From Verrucomicrobiia bacterium (GTDB lineage Bacteria > Verrucomicrobiota > Verrucomicrobiia > Verrucomicrobiales > DEV007), in NCBI GenBank assembly GCA_030425385.1, contig JAUIAH010000001.1, positions 248,001 to 312,000 on the forward strand: a stretch of DNA of 64,000 nucleotides, written 5' to 3'. Numbering within the stretch: position 1 is the stretch's first letter; every line of letters begins with the position of its first letter. The position numbers and the translations under genes are program-made. A model generated the notes under the pieces. It searched no databases. It had not been told where the DNA came from and was given only the letters and a program-made list of their open reading frames with translations. Positions 53,966-63,000 of the stretch are shown here, piece after piece.

Positions 53966-56209
53966 TCATCGCGGGAGGTGCTGATGAAGAAATCGCGTCA
54001 TTAGCCCATAAAGGTGGCGCGTGGTGTTCTTACCCTCTTTGATTGCATGCGTCCCGCGCGGGTAGGTCATCATCGTGAAGGGCTTGTCGTGCTGGATCAA
54101 CTGATCGACGAGCTTCTCAAATGTTTGATAGTGACAATTATCATCCGCAGCTCCGTGCACGATCAATAAATCGCCTTCCAATTGATGGGCGAAATGAATG
54201 GGAGATCCGTCGCGGTATCCATCCACGTTATCCCCCGGGAGGCCCATGTAACGCTCCTGATAGATGGTATCGTAATACCGTTGGTTGGGAACCGAGGCCA
54301 CCGCAATGGCGGTTTGATAAAGATCCGGGTATTTGAAGATCGCATTGAGACTCATGGATCCACCTCCACTCCACCCCCAGACGCCGACGCGCTCCGGATC
54401 GAGGTAAGGGCGCTCTTTTAAGACAGCGCGAACCGCTTGGGCCTGTTCCTCAGGTGGCAGAATTCCGAGCTTGCGGTACGACGCTTTGCGAAACGCGCGT
54501 CCGCGCGGAGCAGCCGTCCCTCGGTTATCGACGCTCAAGATGACATATCCCTGTTGCGCTAACATCCAATGCCACAGATGGGTCCGCCCGCTCCAGCGAT
54601 CCGTCACCACCTGTCCTGCGGGTTCTCCATAAACATACACGAGCAAAGGGTAGGATTTGGTGGCATCGAACCCAGGCGGCTTCAAGCAGCGCGCGTGTAG
54701 TGAATGGGACGCACCGATATCCACATAGAAGAATTCTGACGAGACCGGATCGAGCGCGTCGATCTTTTCGCGAAGCTCATTGTTGGTTTCCAATTCTTTC
54801 ACTACTTTGTGCTTTGGCAATCGCACCAAGCGAGTCACAGGGGGATCGTCAAAAGTGGAAGCCGTCCAGATCGCGAACTCGCCATCGGGAGAAATGGCAT
54901 ACGCGTGCGAACCGCGTGTCTGATTCCTAGGAGTAAGACGTTCCAGTCCATTTCCTTCCAGATCGACCCGATAGAGATAGCGCTCTGCTGGATTGTCTGG
55001 GGAAGCGATGAAATACACCCACTGATTGGCGCGATCCACCATGAGGACGCGGATGATATCAAATGCACCCGGCGTCAGGCACGTTTGTTCACCACTCTCT
55101 TTCGAGACAAGAAACAATTGGCGCCAACCATTGCGCTCGCTGATCCAGGTGAAGGCTTTCCCATCGTCGACCCAGATAAGGTCATCGTGCACATCCACCC
55201 AGCAGTCATCACGCTCCGTGAACAATCTTCTGACCTCACCGCTGATGATGTTCGCAAGATAAAGTCGATTCTCATTCTGTGCGCGATTCAATTGTTGAAT
55301 CAGCAACTCCTCATCGTTGTCTGTCCAATCCATGCGCGCGAGATAATGGTTTCTTGGGTCGCCGGGAATTGGGACCCAGAAAGTGTTTCTATGGTTGACT
55401 GAAACGACGCCAATCCGGCAGGAAGCATTCACCTGACCCACTTTCGGATATCCAAACGTCTTCAATCGCGGATAGAGACCGCTTACATGATCGACGAGTG
55501 TGTAGTGGCGCACGTCACTTTCGTCAAACTGCCAGAAGGCAATGGACTCGCTATTGGGACTCCAACGAAAGCCGTCTCGAACCCCCAATTCTTCTTCATA
55601 AACCCAATCCGAGGTACCATTGATGATGTGGTCCGTTGGTGTTTCTGTCAGACAGGTGATCTCATGGCTGGCGAGATCCTCGACATAAAGATTGCGCTCC
55701 ATCACATACGCCACGTGCTGACCGTTCGGCGAAATCTTGGCAAACATGAGGGACGCCTCGGGCGCGTTTCCGCCCAGTTGGCGCAATTCGCCACTCCCGC
55801 GATCGAGGATCCAATAGTCGCCACGCGTATGGCGCCTCCAAACGCGTTTCGAGTTGGTGTAGATCAGGAGCAACGATTCATCATCGGAAAAGGCATAGCC
55901 ATCGAGCGCCAAGGGCTTCTCAGTGGCGGTGGGGGTGAGTTCCTCCACGCGCACCATGATGGTGGGCTCTGCCTCACCCGGCAGATATTTCCAGATAGCC
56001 GTGCCATCTGCACCCTCTGGGCTTTTGAGAAAGGTGTATCCTGGTCCCTTCGTTCGCCAACGCGCCGAGAAGGACTCGGACTTGTAGGCATTCTCTTTAA
56101 AGATGAGATCCAGAGTCAGGGCACTTGGATGCGACGCTGACGCTTCGTCTTCAGCTTGTGTTAGGAGAATGGGAAATAGAAGCGCAATGAGGAAGGATAG
56201 CCATCTCAT
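53966..56209 (-). CDS. Dipeptidyl peptidase IV-like prolyl peptidase (S9B)
   Basis: A 747-residue exported serine peptidase with a signal peptide (about 1-19). An eight-bladed propeller (about 50-500) carries the DWVYEEE glutamate pair that holds the substrate amino end. The C-terminal alpha/beta hydrolase has the nucleophile in GVWGWSGGGSMS (about 618), aspartate in HGAADDNCHY (about 686) and histidine in YPRGTHAIKEG (about 721). All catalytic residues are present. It removes dipeptides after proline from peptides in the periplasm. Tail to tail with the glycosidase, 9 bases apart. Confidence 0.94.
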   Translation of the reverse strand: MRWLSFLIALLFPILLTQAEDEASASHPSALTLDLIFKENAYKSESFSARWRTKGPGYTFLKSPEGADGTAIWKYLPGEAEPTIMVRVEELTPTATEKPLALDGYAFSDDESLLLIYTNSKRVWRRHTRGDYWILDRGSGELRQLGGNAPEASLMFAKISPNGQHVAYVMERNLYVEDLASHEITCLTETPTDHIINGTSDWVYEEELGVRDGFRWSPNSESIAFWQFDESDVRHYTLVDHVSGLYPRLKTFGYPKVGQVNASCRIGVVSVNHRNTFWVPIPGDPRNHYLARMDWTDNDEELLIQQLNRAQNENRLYLANIISGEVRRLFTERDDCWVDVHDDLIWVDDGKAFTWISERNGWRQLFLVSKESGEQTCLTPGAFDIIRVLMVDRANQWVYFIASPDNPAERYLYRVDLEGNGLERLTPRNQTRGSHAYAISPDGEFAIWTASTFDDPPVTRLVRLPKHKVVKELETNNELREKIDALDPVSSEFFYVDIGASHSLHARCLKPPGFDATKSYPLLVYVYGEPAGQVVTDRWSGRTHLWHWMLAQQGYVILSVDNRGTAAPRGRAFRKASYRKLGILPPEEQAQAVRAVLKERPYLDPERVGVWGWSGGGSMSLNAIFKYPDLYQTAIAVASVPNQRYYDTIYQERYMGLPGDNVDGYRDGSPIHFAHQLEGDLLIVHGAADDNCHYQTFEKLVDQLIQHDKPFTMMTYPRGTHAIKEGKNTTRHLYGLMTRFLHQHLPR

Positions 56210-56322
56210 AGTCTACCGTTGAAGGGGCCGCGTGGTTGGTCAACGAAGGGCGATCCTTTCGAAATCGGCAAGTGATCGTTGAGACACATCCATCGTCTCT
56301 GCGACTCATCCTACGACCGATT

Positions 56323-58011
56323 CTAGAATGGGAGATTTCCTTGGGGCATTTCCCCAAATTCAGAGGGGATCACTGCGGCGAAGGGAGAGTCTTCGAAATC
56401 GACCTCGCCCACCACCCAGCCAAGGCTGATGACCTTGGAAATGAGAAATTGCCGATGCTGCTCGCTCCCCTCGATCGCTTGCAAGCGCAGCGCCAAGCGA
56501 CGCTTGGACCCAGGAAAGACGGCACTGGCGACAATCAATTCGCGATGCAGGCCTTTCCTGACATAACCATAAACGGGCTCTTCCAAGTCCGGCGAGGTGA
56601 TGGCGTAGGCTCGGTAATGCTCCTCGTCGAAATCGAAGTTGAAATACTGACACTCCTCCACAAGGCAACGCACGTCACCTTCTTCAACCTCATTGGAAAG
56701 CAAGTCCTGCCAGGTCGCATTGCCATGCCGTTCGTAAGCGCGCCAATCAACCTTCAACGACTCGCCCTCCTGCACAAGTGCTAGGAGTCGATCCCGCCCA
56801 TCGTCGAATCGCACATGGAACCGATGGACGTTCATGCCTTGAATGATGGCTGGACTCACTGGACGGAGGTGGTCGACATTCTGTTCCTGACCGGACGCCT
56901 TCATCGCTTCGAAATGCGCATGCATGAGCCGAGCATCCTGTGGGTGGCGCAGCAGGGGAACGCGTTCAGCATGATGCGCTGCATAGACAAATTTCTCGGC
57001 AATCTCCAGGGGATCCTGATGGTGAATGACCTCAGGACGTTGCAGGCTCTGAGAAGAGGCCGAGCGGTCCCGACTTCCTAACAACGAACTTAACAACACC
57101 GCAAGCAGGAGACCCACTGCCGCCGTGACGACGATGGGGACCTGATAGTGACGGCACACCGCCAAGGCGCCATTGTCCGCCGTCCACCCCTCTTCCGTGC
57201 GCTCCAATCGCTGGCGGCGCAAAGGGGCAAACTTGGGGGCACTGTCAGGGGCGAAGCGATGCAGTTGAAGCGTATTCTCTTGGCTCGGCCGCATGCGCAC
57301 CACCTTACTCGCCTCTTCCGGTGCTCCCGGAGACTGGAGCGCATCCGTGGAGGCGACCAAGGCATCCGTAAAGGCGCGAATCAAGCCTTCAGGCGAATGC
57401 GCGTCATCCCCTTCGCGATCCAGTATTCCATCGTGACGATCGCGATGATTTCCTTGGAACCAAGCCACAAGCGGCGAATCCTCAAGGGCGAGGAGATAGC
57501 CCAACTCCCCCATGCGCGTGCCTTTGAGGTCTAACAAACAACTCGCCATGGTCCGACGTTTCTGATCATCGGCCAGTTTGAAAGTTCCCAGAGTCACTTC
57601 AACCGCTGGCGGATGCGCATGACGCGGGAAAGGCTGCTGATCCAGAAAGCCCGCAATCGCATCGAGAAGTGCTAGCGTATCGGCCTCGCTATCCTCTTCA
57701 CGCGCCTGACCGGATTTCTTCAGGAGGTCGCGTGCGACACGACCGAGGGCGAGCAAGCCGTCTTGATCATCGGTGAGAGCGCGATCATCAGCAAACGCTA
57801 ACAGACATCCAGCAGCGTAGAGATGGGGGCAATGGGAGAATGCGCGCTCGCTTCGCTCCATGGCTTCATGAAGCTGTCGAAGAGAAATGAGACTGAGCGC
57901 GAGAGTACCATCACTGAGGAGATCGACCCTCGGCCCTGTGGGGACCGGCGGGGCCGCTTCTTTGATTCGCGGCTTTCTCCGGGACTTGGCGGCCACTGCG
58001 GGAATAGGCAA
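56323..58011 (-). CDS. Hypothetical membrane protein
   Basis: A 562-residue protein. Residues 1-280 are cytoplasmic-like and helical (SLISLRQLHEAMERSERAF, TLALLDAIAGFLDQQPFP), with an early basic/proline stretch. A membrane helix lies at about 290-312, then a periplasmic domain of 250 residues (GMNVHRFHVRFDDGRDRLLAL, VDWRAYERHGNATWQDLL, YGYVRKGLHRELIVASAVFPG). The periplasmic part resembles the protein at 43601-44662 loosely. It lies 9 bases before the PEP-CTERM gene end. No family is recognised. Confidence 0.75.
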   Translation of the reverse strand: MPIPAVAAKSRRKPRIKEAAPPVPTGPRVDLLSDGTLALSLISLRQLHEAMERSERAFSHCPHLYAAGCLLAFADDRALTDDQDGLLALGRVARDLLKKSGQAREEDSEADTLALLDAIAGFLDQQPFPRHAHPPAVEVTLGTFKLADDQKRRTMASCLLDLKGTRMGELGYLLALEDSPLVAWFQGNHRDRHDGILDREGDDAHSPEGLIRAFTDALVASTDALQSPGAPEEASKVVRMRPSQENTLQLHRFAPDSAPKFAPLRRQRLERTEEGWTADNGALAVCRHYQVPIVVTAAVGLLLAVLLSSLLGSRDRSASSQSLQRPEVIHHQDPLEIAEKFVYAAHHAERVPLLRHPQDARLMHAHFEAMKASGQEQNVDHLRPVSPAIIQGMNVHRFHVRFDDGRDRLLALVQEGESLKVDWRAYERHGNATWQDLLSNEVEEGDVRCLVEECQYFNFDFDEEHYRAYAITSPDLEEPVYGYVRKGLHRELIVASAVFPGSKRRLALRLQAIEGSEQHRQFLISKVISLGWVVGEVDFEDSPFAAVIPSEFGEMPQGNLPF

Positions 58012-58020
58012 AGACGCGGA

Positions 58021-58671
58021 TCAAGCCCGGCGACGGCGAGCTATGAGACAAACGCTTCCTAACACAAGCAAACCAGTCGTGCTGGGCTCAGGGACGACAT
58101 AGGTCCCAAAGGTGCTCTGCAAGGCACTATCAGAATACGCGATCATGTTGAAGTTACCGGCATCCATGACGCCCGTCGCATTGGGAGCCGTTCCCGCCAT
58201 GCGATACGCGATGCTGTCGGCCGCGAAATCCGTGTCTCCTTGGCCAAGCAAACCAAAGGCATCCGTGAAATCAGCGACCGAACTCGGATCGCTGGAAGTG
58301 GACACGGCGAAGATGTCATCTCCATTCTGCCCAGCAATGGAATCAACCGAGCCTGAGGAGAATCCAAGACCGGTCAGAGCCGTTTCGGAATCGGCATTTC
58401 CATACAGGTAGTAGAAGTCCCCTGGGCTGAGCGAAAGGGACGGCAACTGGCTAGTTTGCGCGACCGTGAAGGGCCCACCCTCGGTGCCATTCGTGTCCCG
58501 ATGGATGTAATAGGTTGAGAGGTCGGCAATGGTGCCAAGGGCCACCAGTTCGATCGCCTTCGGATTGCCGCCTGCGTTGGTGCCATCGACGACCCCGCTA
58601 ATCACGAGAACGCCCAGGCAAGGCTTGGAAATAAGGAGGCACGCAGCAAGGAGGGGAAGCAGAATCTTCAT
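58021..58671 (-). CDS. PEP-CTERM sorting-domain protein
   Basis: A 216-residue exported protein. It has a signal peptide (about 1-20, MKILLPLLAACLL) and a C-terminal sorting signal VPEPSTTGLLVLGSVCLIARRRR: PEP motif, short helix, arginine tail. Such proteins are cut and anchored by an exosortase and are often part of extracellular polymer or biofilm. The central part (GVVDGTNAGGNPKAIELVAL, LPSLSLSPGDFYYLYGN) resembles the lamin-tail type beta domain found in other secreted proteins. ATG 58671 fits the signal peptide. Confidence 0.88.
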   Translation of the reverse strand: MKILLPLLAACLLISKPCLGVLVISGVVDGTNAGGNPKAIELVALGTIADLSTYYIHRDTNGTEGGPFTVAQTSQLPSLSLSPGDFYYLYGNADSETALTGLGFSSGSVDSIAGQNGDDIFAVSTSSDPSSVADFTDAFGLLGQGDTDFAADSIAYRMAGTAPNATGVMDAGNFNMIAYSDSALQSTFGTYVVPEPSTTGLLVLGSVCLIARRRRA

Positions 58672-58909
58672 ACTGAGAATCAAATGTGAACGCATTCTTA
58701 CAGTAGAGACTTCCAGAGTGACAAGCACGATTCCGCTCGGCCGCCATCATTTGCACGGATTTCTCGATGCGCTTTCCAGGAAATTTGGTAGATATGGAAA
58801 TGACTCTTCTCAGAGTTGCGAGATAATTAGGAGAGGCTTACTTTCACCTTGTGGCGAGAGTTGCCGACTCGTAGCGTTTCCTCTGAGAATCTTCTCAATT
58901 CTGAATCTC

Positions 58910-61900
58910 ATGCCGGCGACTACTGACGAAAGCACCCACACGCAGACGCTTAAGGCCCTCCTGGTCGCGAGTGGCCCAGCCATGCTCGAGAAGATGGTGC
59001 GTCCGATCAAGGCAGCTGGATTGAGCGTCAACGCCTGTGAGAGTTTCGAAGACGCCGAACACCTCTATGATTCTCAGTCTCTGGTAGTTCTACCCATCAA
59101 GGAGGGCGAGCAAGACGAGGCCAAGAGCTTTGTCGACTGGCTGCGTAGCCAGAAGCATGCGCCCTACATCCTTGGGGTGGGGCGGTGCGAACCTGCTCAG
59201 CGGCAAGGGCTTGTGGCAAAGATGGGTTTGAATGATCTTATCGCACTCCCTTGTGATTCCACGGAGGTCGAGGACCGCTTGGCCTCCTTCACTCGGTGGC
59301 AGCAACAGGGACGCTTTGCCGCGACGAGCGATTCCATTTCCTCGGGACCTACCCTCACCCCACCCATTCCCAAGAGCCTCACCGATCTGCCCACCTCGCT
59401 TTCCCAGACCACCCGTGTCACGCTCTTTGCCGGAGCAGAATCCAGTGAGGGGGAGAAGGAAGCGCCCGAGGTGATCTTTTGTCGAGAAGCGCCTGTGGGG
59501 ATCGCCATGTTCGATCGCGAGTTGCGCTATGTGCTCGCCAATCCCCGTTGGCTCAAGCAATTCGGGCTTGAGGACAAGAAAGTCATCGGCCGCAGTCAAT
59601 TTGAGGTATTTCCCAAGCTCCACCCAAACTGGCGCAAGATCTACGAGCGTTGCCTGGAGGGGGAAACGCGGCGCGGTCGAGAAACCGTGGACGCTGTGGA
59701 GATGCGGTGGGAAGTACGGCCCTGGCATCACCGCGCCGGCCAGGTCGGCGGCGTGACCATCGCCTTCGATGAGGCCTGGAAATCCGATGAGTCCAAGCCT
59801 GCCCCTCTCCGCACGGAAGCTGTCCCAGCCCTGCTGGACGGTCCCGCCATGCTTCTGTGCCTCAAGGGCACCGTGGTCGAATCCAACGCCGCCGCTCGGG
59901 AATTGGGCTTGGATACACCGGAGGATGCTTTCTTGGAAGCTTTGCGCGCCTCGCCAGAGAAATTGCCGCTCACCAACCTGGTCGATATGCCCGAAGGGCG
60001 CCTGGCCTGGAGCAACACCCTCCAGCGCGATGCCAAGGGGAACGCCCACCAAGTCCTTCGGGTGGGTGCCTTCCTCCCGGAGGCACTCTTGCCGAAGCCA
60101 GGCGAAGCGCCATCCGCGCGTGAAGCCACTGTCGAGTTGGTCGCTGAGGAAGCCAAGGAGCCCGAGATCCCCGCCTTTGACGAAGAGACACTGAATGGCC
60201 TAACTGAACTCGTGTGGAAAGCAAACCCACGCGGCGAGATCACCTTCTTCAACCAAGCCTGGCTGGAGTACCGTGATCGACCTCTCAAGCGCGAAGTGAA
60301 TGGCGGTTGGCTAGATGGACTCCATGCCTCGGATGCCCAAGCCACCAAAGCCGTGGTCGCCGGAGCCATCCGTGAACAGAAGTCACTGGAGCACCGTTTC
60401 CGCCTGCGCTCGGGAGACGGCGACTATCAAGAGATGGCCATGTGGGTGCGGCCATTTCACAGCGACGATGACCAGTTGTTAGGTTTCTACGGGGCCTGCC
60501 GCCCAGCGGAGGCCGCGTCCGGCGATGGTAAGCAAGATTCCAGCATCTGGACAACGGCTTTGTTAGGAGATGGAAATGCGAAGGATGCCGCTGCTCCAGA
60601 TGCCCACGCCGCGGCCGAGTTGGAGGAAGTGAAGCGGGAGAATGCCGAGTTGATGGAGGCCCTCGCCGAGGCCGAATCATCCACGGGTTCCGCCCATGGC
60701 ATCTTGGCGAAATTGATAGGCGCCCTTGGCAGCGAAGAAATCTATGCGGATGACGTCCCCTTGGGAGAGCTGATTCAACAAGCCAAGGAACGCTTGCCTC
60801 AGTGGCAACAACGTCAGAGCAAGAACGCGGAAGATCTGGAAGCCTTTCGAGAAATCTTTGATCATGTTTCCTCCGGCATTGTCTTGTTAGACGATGCGGG
60901 CAAGCCCCTCTTCGCTAACCAAGCCACGGATCATGTGTTAGGCTTTGGGATCCAGGAAACAGGCGATATCGAGTCGTGGTTGCGCCGAGGCGCCGGAGAG
61001 GAGCACGCCAAGCCCGTGCTCCGTATTTGGCAGGAAGACGTGTGGCAACGGCAACTCACCAAGGTGCTCGCCCTGAAGAATAGCCAGGGCGCTCTTCGAG
61101 AGGTCCGCTTTGAGCCTCAACTTTTGTTAGAGGACAACCGTTTGCTCCTCACCTTGCAGGATGTCACCGATTCCAAGCGCGGAGAGGAAGCCATGCGCGA
61201 TAGTGAATTGCGCTTTCGTGCGCTCTTCCGCGAATCCCTCATGGGTATCGCACTCATCGATGCCGAGCAGAAGATCTACGACATCAATCCCGCCTTGGAG
61301 CGCGTCCTCAAGGTGCCTCGCCGCCAGATCATCTGCCGGCCCTTTGACGATTGCCTGCACCCCGCTGATCGCGAGCGGAAGGCTGAGGTTCTCAAGGAAC
61401 TCTTACAATCCCCCAAACGCAGCGCTTCGTTAGAGTTGCGCATGCTTTCGAAGGAATCCGCGGACGGCACGCCCAACGAGGAAACGTGGGTGCGCCTGCA
61501 CATTTCCCTCGTCCGTGACGTGGATCAGCGCGTGCTGTTCACGGCCTATTTCATTCAGGACGTCACCGAGCAGAAACGCGTGCGGGCCGAGCTACAGATC
61601 AGCCAGGAACAGAATCGCGCTTTGCTAGAAGTGATTCCCGATCTGATCTTCCTAACGGATCGCCGCGGCCATGTGATTGATTTCATGCCAGGTGAGGACA
61701 CGCCTCTGGCTCTGCCGGAAGAAGGCGTCATTGGCCAACGCCTGGAGGAAGTGCTGCCGCCTTTCGGGGGCGAATTGGACCGCCTCATCCAGGAAGCTTA
61801 CGCAGAGGAAGACGTGGTCACCCATGCCTTCACTTGGCAAGAGCGCGACTACGGCGCCCGTCTCGTCGCGTGTAAGCCAGACAGCACCGTCATCACCATC

Positions 61901-62992
61901 CATGTCGCCACCACAGCAGAGACGCCCGCGCCACCCGCCGCGGAAACGACTCCTGAGGTGCCACCCGCTCCCGAGATTCCCGAGGCGACGGTGCTCCAAT
62001 CGCTGAGCTTTGAAAGCGCTCCAGAAGGCATGGTGATCACCGACTACAGCGGATCGATCAAGGCCTGGAACCACGCGGCGACTCGCCTGTTCGGCTATTC
62101 GGAATCAGAATCTCTCGGCCAACCGTTTCCGGCTCTCTTCGGTGTGGAATCGATCGAGGGGCTCACCCGGCGCCTTGAGCAGGTGGACGGGCACTGGTAT
62201 CGCGGCGAATTGCCCTGCATCCGCAAAGACCAATCCGAGGGCTTGGTGGAACTCACCTTTGGTGCCGTCAAAGATGACGAGGGCCAACTGCAGGGGCAGT
62301 TGATTACCATTCGTCCTTCAGCACCAAAGCCACCTGCGCCTGCTGCGGAGCCTCCGGTCGATCGCAAGGCTTTGGAGGAGCAGTTGCGTCGGGAAACCAT
62401 GGCCGATCTCGTCCCGCAAATGCATCAGCGCTTGCGAAACAACCTCCAGATCATCGGCACGCTTCTCAATCTGCAATACAAAGCGCAGGTGGAGCCCACC
62501 ACGCGCGAAGCGCTCCGCACCAGTCGGAACCGCTCCCACGCGCTCATGATCCTGCATGAGCAGATCCACAATGAGCACGACGAGCAAGCGATCGACTTCG
62601 GCAAATTTGTGCAAGCCCTTGCCGCGCACCTCCTGGCCAGCTACGAGGCCTCCGAGCGCGTGCAGACGCGTCTGCTGGTGGAGGGCTCGCTCGATCTCCA
62701 AGCCGCCAGTCCGTTGGCCTTGATCACGAATGAACTGCTCAGCAACGCCATTCACCACGGATTTCCCGATGATCGGAGAGGTGTCGTGCAAGTTGCCATG
62801 AGGCTCACCACCGGAAGCGGAGAGCTGACGGTGACTGACAACGGAATCGGGCTTCCTTCCGCCCACAAGGGCGCAGGGATGGGTCTGCAAATTGTGAAAA
62901 CTCTCGCGAGCCAGATTGGCGGGACTCTGGAAAAAATAGATTCTACGGAAACTGAATTTCGAGTTTACTTTAAGACCTCGTTGCGGCAATAG
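58910..62992 (+). CDS. Large multi-PAS sensor histidine kinase (HisKA_2 type)
   Basis: A 1360-residue cytoplasmic kinase with no membrane helix. A degenerate receiver-like domain (about 10-130) comes first, then several PAS/PAC modules separated by acidic linkers (for example FCREAPVGIAMFDRELRY, FRALFRESLMGIALIDAE, LLEVIPDLIFLTDRRGHVID, FESAPEGMVITDYSGSIKAWN). The kinase core is at about 1160-1360: MHQRLRNNLQIIGTLLNLQY, the N-box ITNELLSNAIHHGF, DNGIGLP and GAGMGLQIVKTLA. In HisKA_2 proteins the phosphorylated His directly precedes R in HR-x-x-NN; here that residue is Gln, with His one place earlier. ATG 58910 is used; upstream codons to 58529 lie in the divergent promoter. It is 8 bases before a second sensor gene. 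Confidence 0.9.
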   Translation: MPATTDESTHTQTLKALLVASGPAMLEKMVRPIKAAGLSVNACESFEDAEHLYDSQSLVVLPIKEGEQDEAKSFVDWLRSQKHAPYILGVGRCEPAQRQGLVAKMGLNDLIALPCDSTEVEDRLASFTRWQQQGRFAATSDSISSGPTLTPPIPKSLTDLPTSLSQTTRVTLFAGAESSEGEKEAPEVIFCREAPVGIAMFDRELRYVLANPRWLKQFGLEDKKVIGRSQFEVFPKLHPNWRKIYERCLEGETRRGRETVDAVEMRWEVRPWHHRAGQVGGVTIAFDEAWKSDESKPAPLRTEAVPALLDGPAMLLCLKGTVVESNAAARELGLDTPEDAFLEALRASPEKLPLTNLVDMPEGRLAWSNTLQRDAKGNAHQVLRVGAFLPEALLPKPGEAPSAREATVELVAEEAKEPEIPAFDEETLNGLTELVWKANPRGEITFFNQAWLEYRDRPLKREVNGGWLDGLHASDAQATKAVVAGAIREQKSLEHRFRLRSGDGDYQEMAMWVRPFHSDDDQLLGFYGACRPAEAASGDGKQDSSIWTTALLGDGNAKDAAAPDAHAAAELEEVKRENAELMEALAEAESSTGSAHGILAKLIGALGSEEIYADDVPLGELIQQAKERLPQWQQRQSKNAEDLEAFREIFDHVSSGIVLLDDAGKPLFANQATDHVLGFGIQETGDIESWLRRGAGEEHAKPVLRIWQEDVWQRQLTKVLALKNSQGALREVRFEPQLLLEDNRLLLTLQDVTDSKRGEEAMRDSELRFRALFRESLMGIALIDAEQKIYDINPALERVLKVPRRQIICRPFDDCLHPADRERKAEVLKELLQSPKRSASLELRMLSKESADGTPNEETWVRLHISLVRDVDQRVLFTAYFIQDVTEQKRVRAELQISQEQNRALLEVIPDLIFLTDRRGHVIDFMPGEDTPLALPEEGVIGQRLEEVLPPFGGELDRLIQEAYAEEDVVTHAFTWQERDYGARLVACKPDSTVITIHVATTAETPAPPAAETTPEVPPAPEIPEATVLQSLSFESAPEGMVITDYSGSIKAWNHAATRLFGYSESESLGQPFPALFGVESIEGLTRRLEQVDGHWYRGELPCIRKDQSEGLVELTFGAVKDDEGQLQGQLITIRPSAPKPPAPAAEPPVDRKALEEQLRRETMADLVPQMHQRLRNNLQIIGTLLNLQYKAQVEPTTREALRTSRNRSHALMILHEQIHNEHDEQAIDFGKFVQALAAHLLASYEASERVQTRLLVEGSLDLQAASPLALITNELLSNAIHHGFPDDRRGVVQVAMRLTTGSGELTVTDNGIGLPSAHKGAGMGLQIVKTLASQIGGTLEKIDSTETEFRVYFKTSLRQ

Positions 62993-63000
62993 CTGAGGCG

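Noticed and set aside
59090-60052. Minus-strand frame of 320 codons
   Set aside because: Antisense shadow of the PAS histidine kinase, created by its codon bias.
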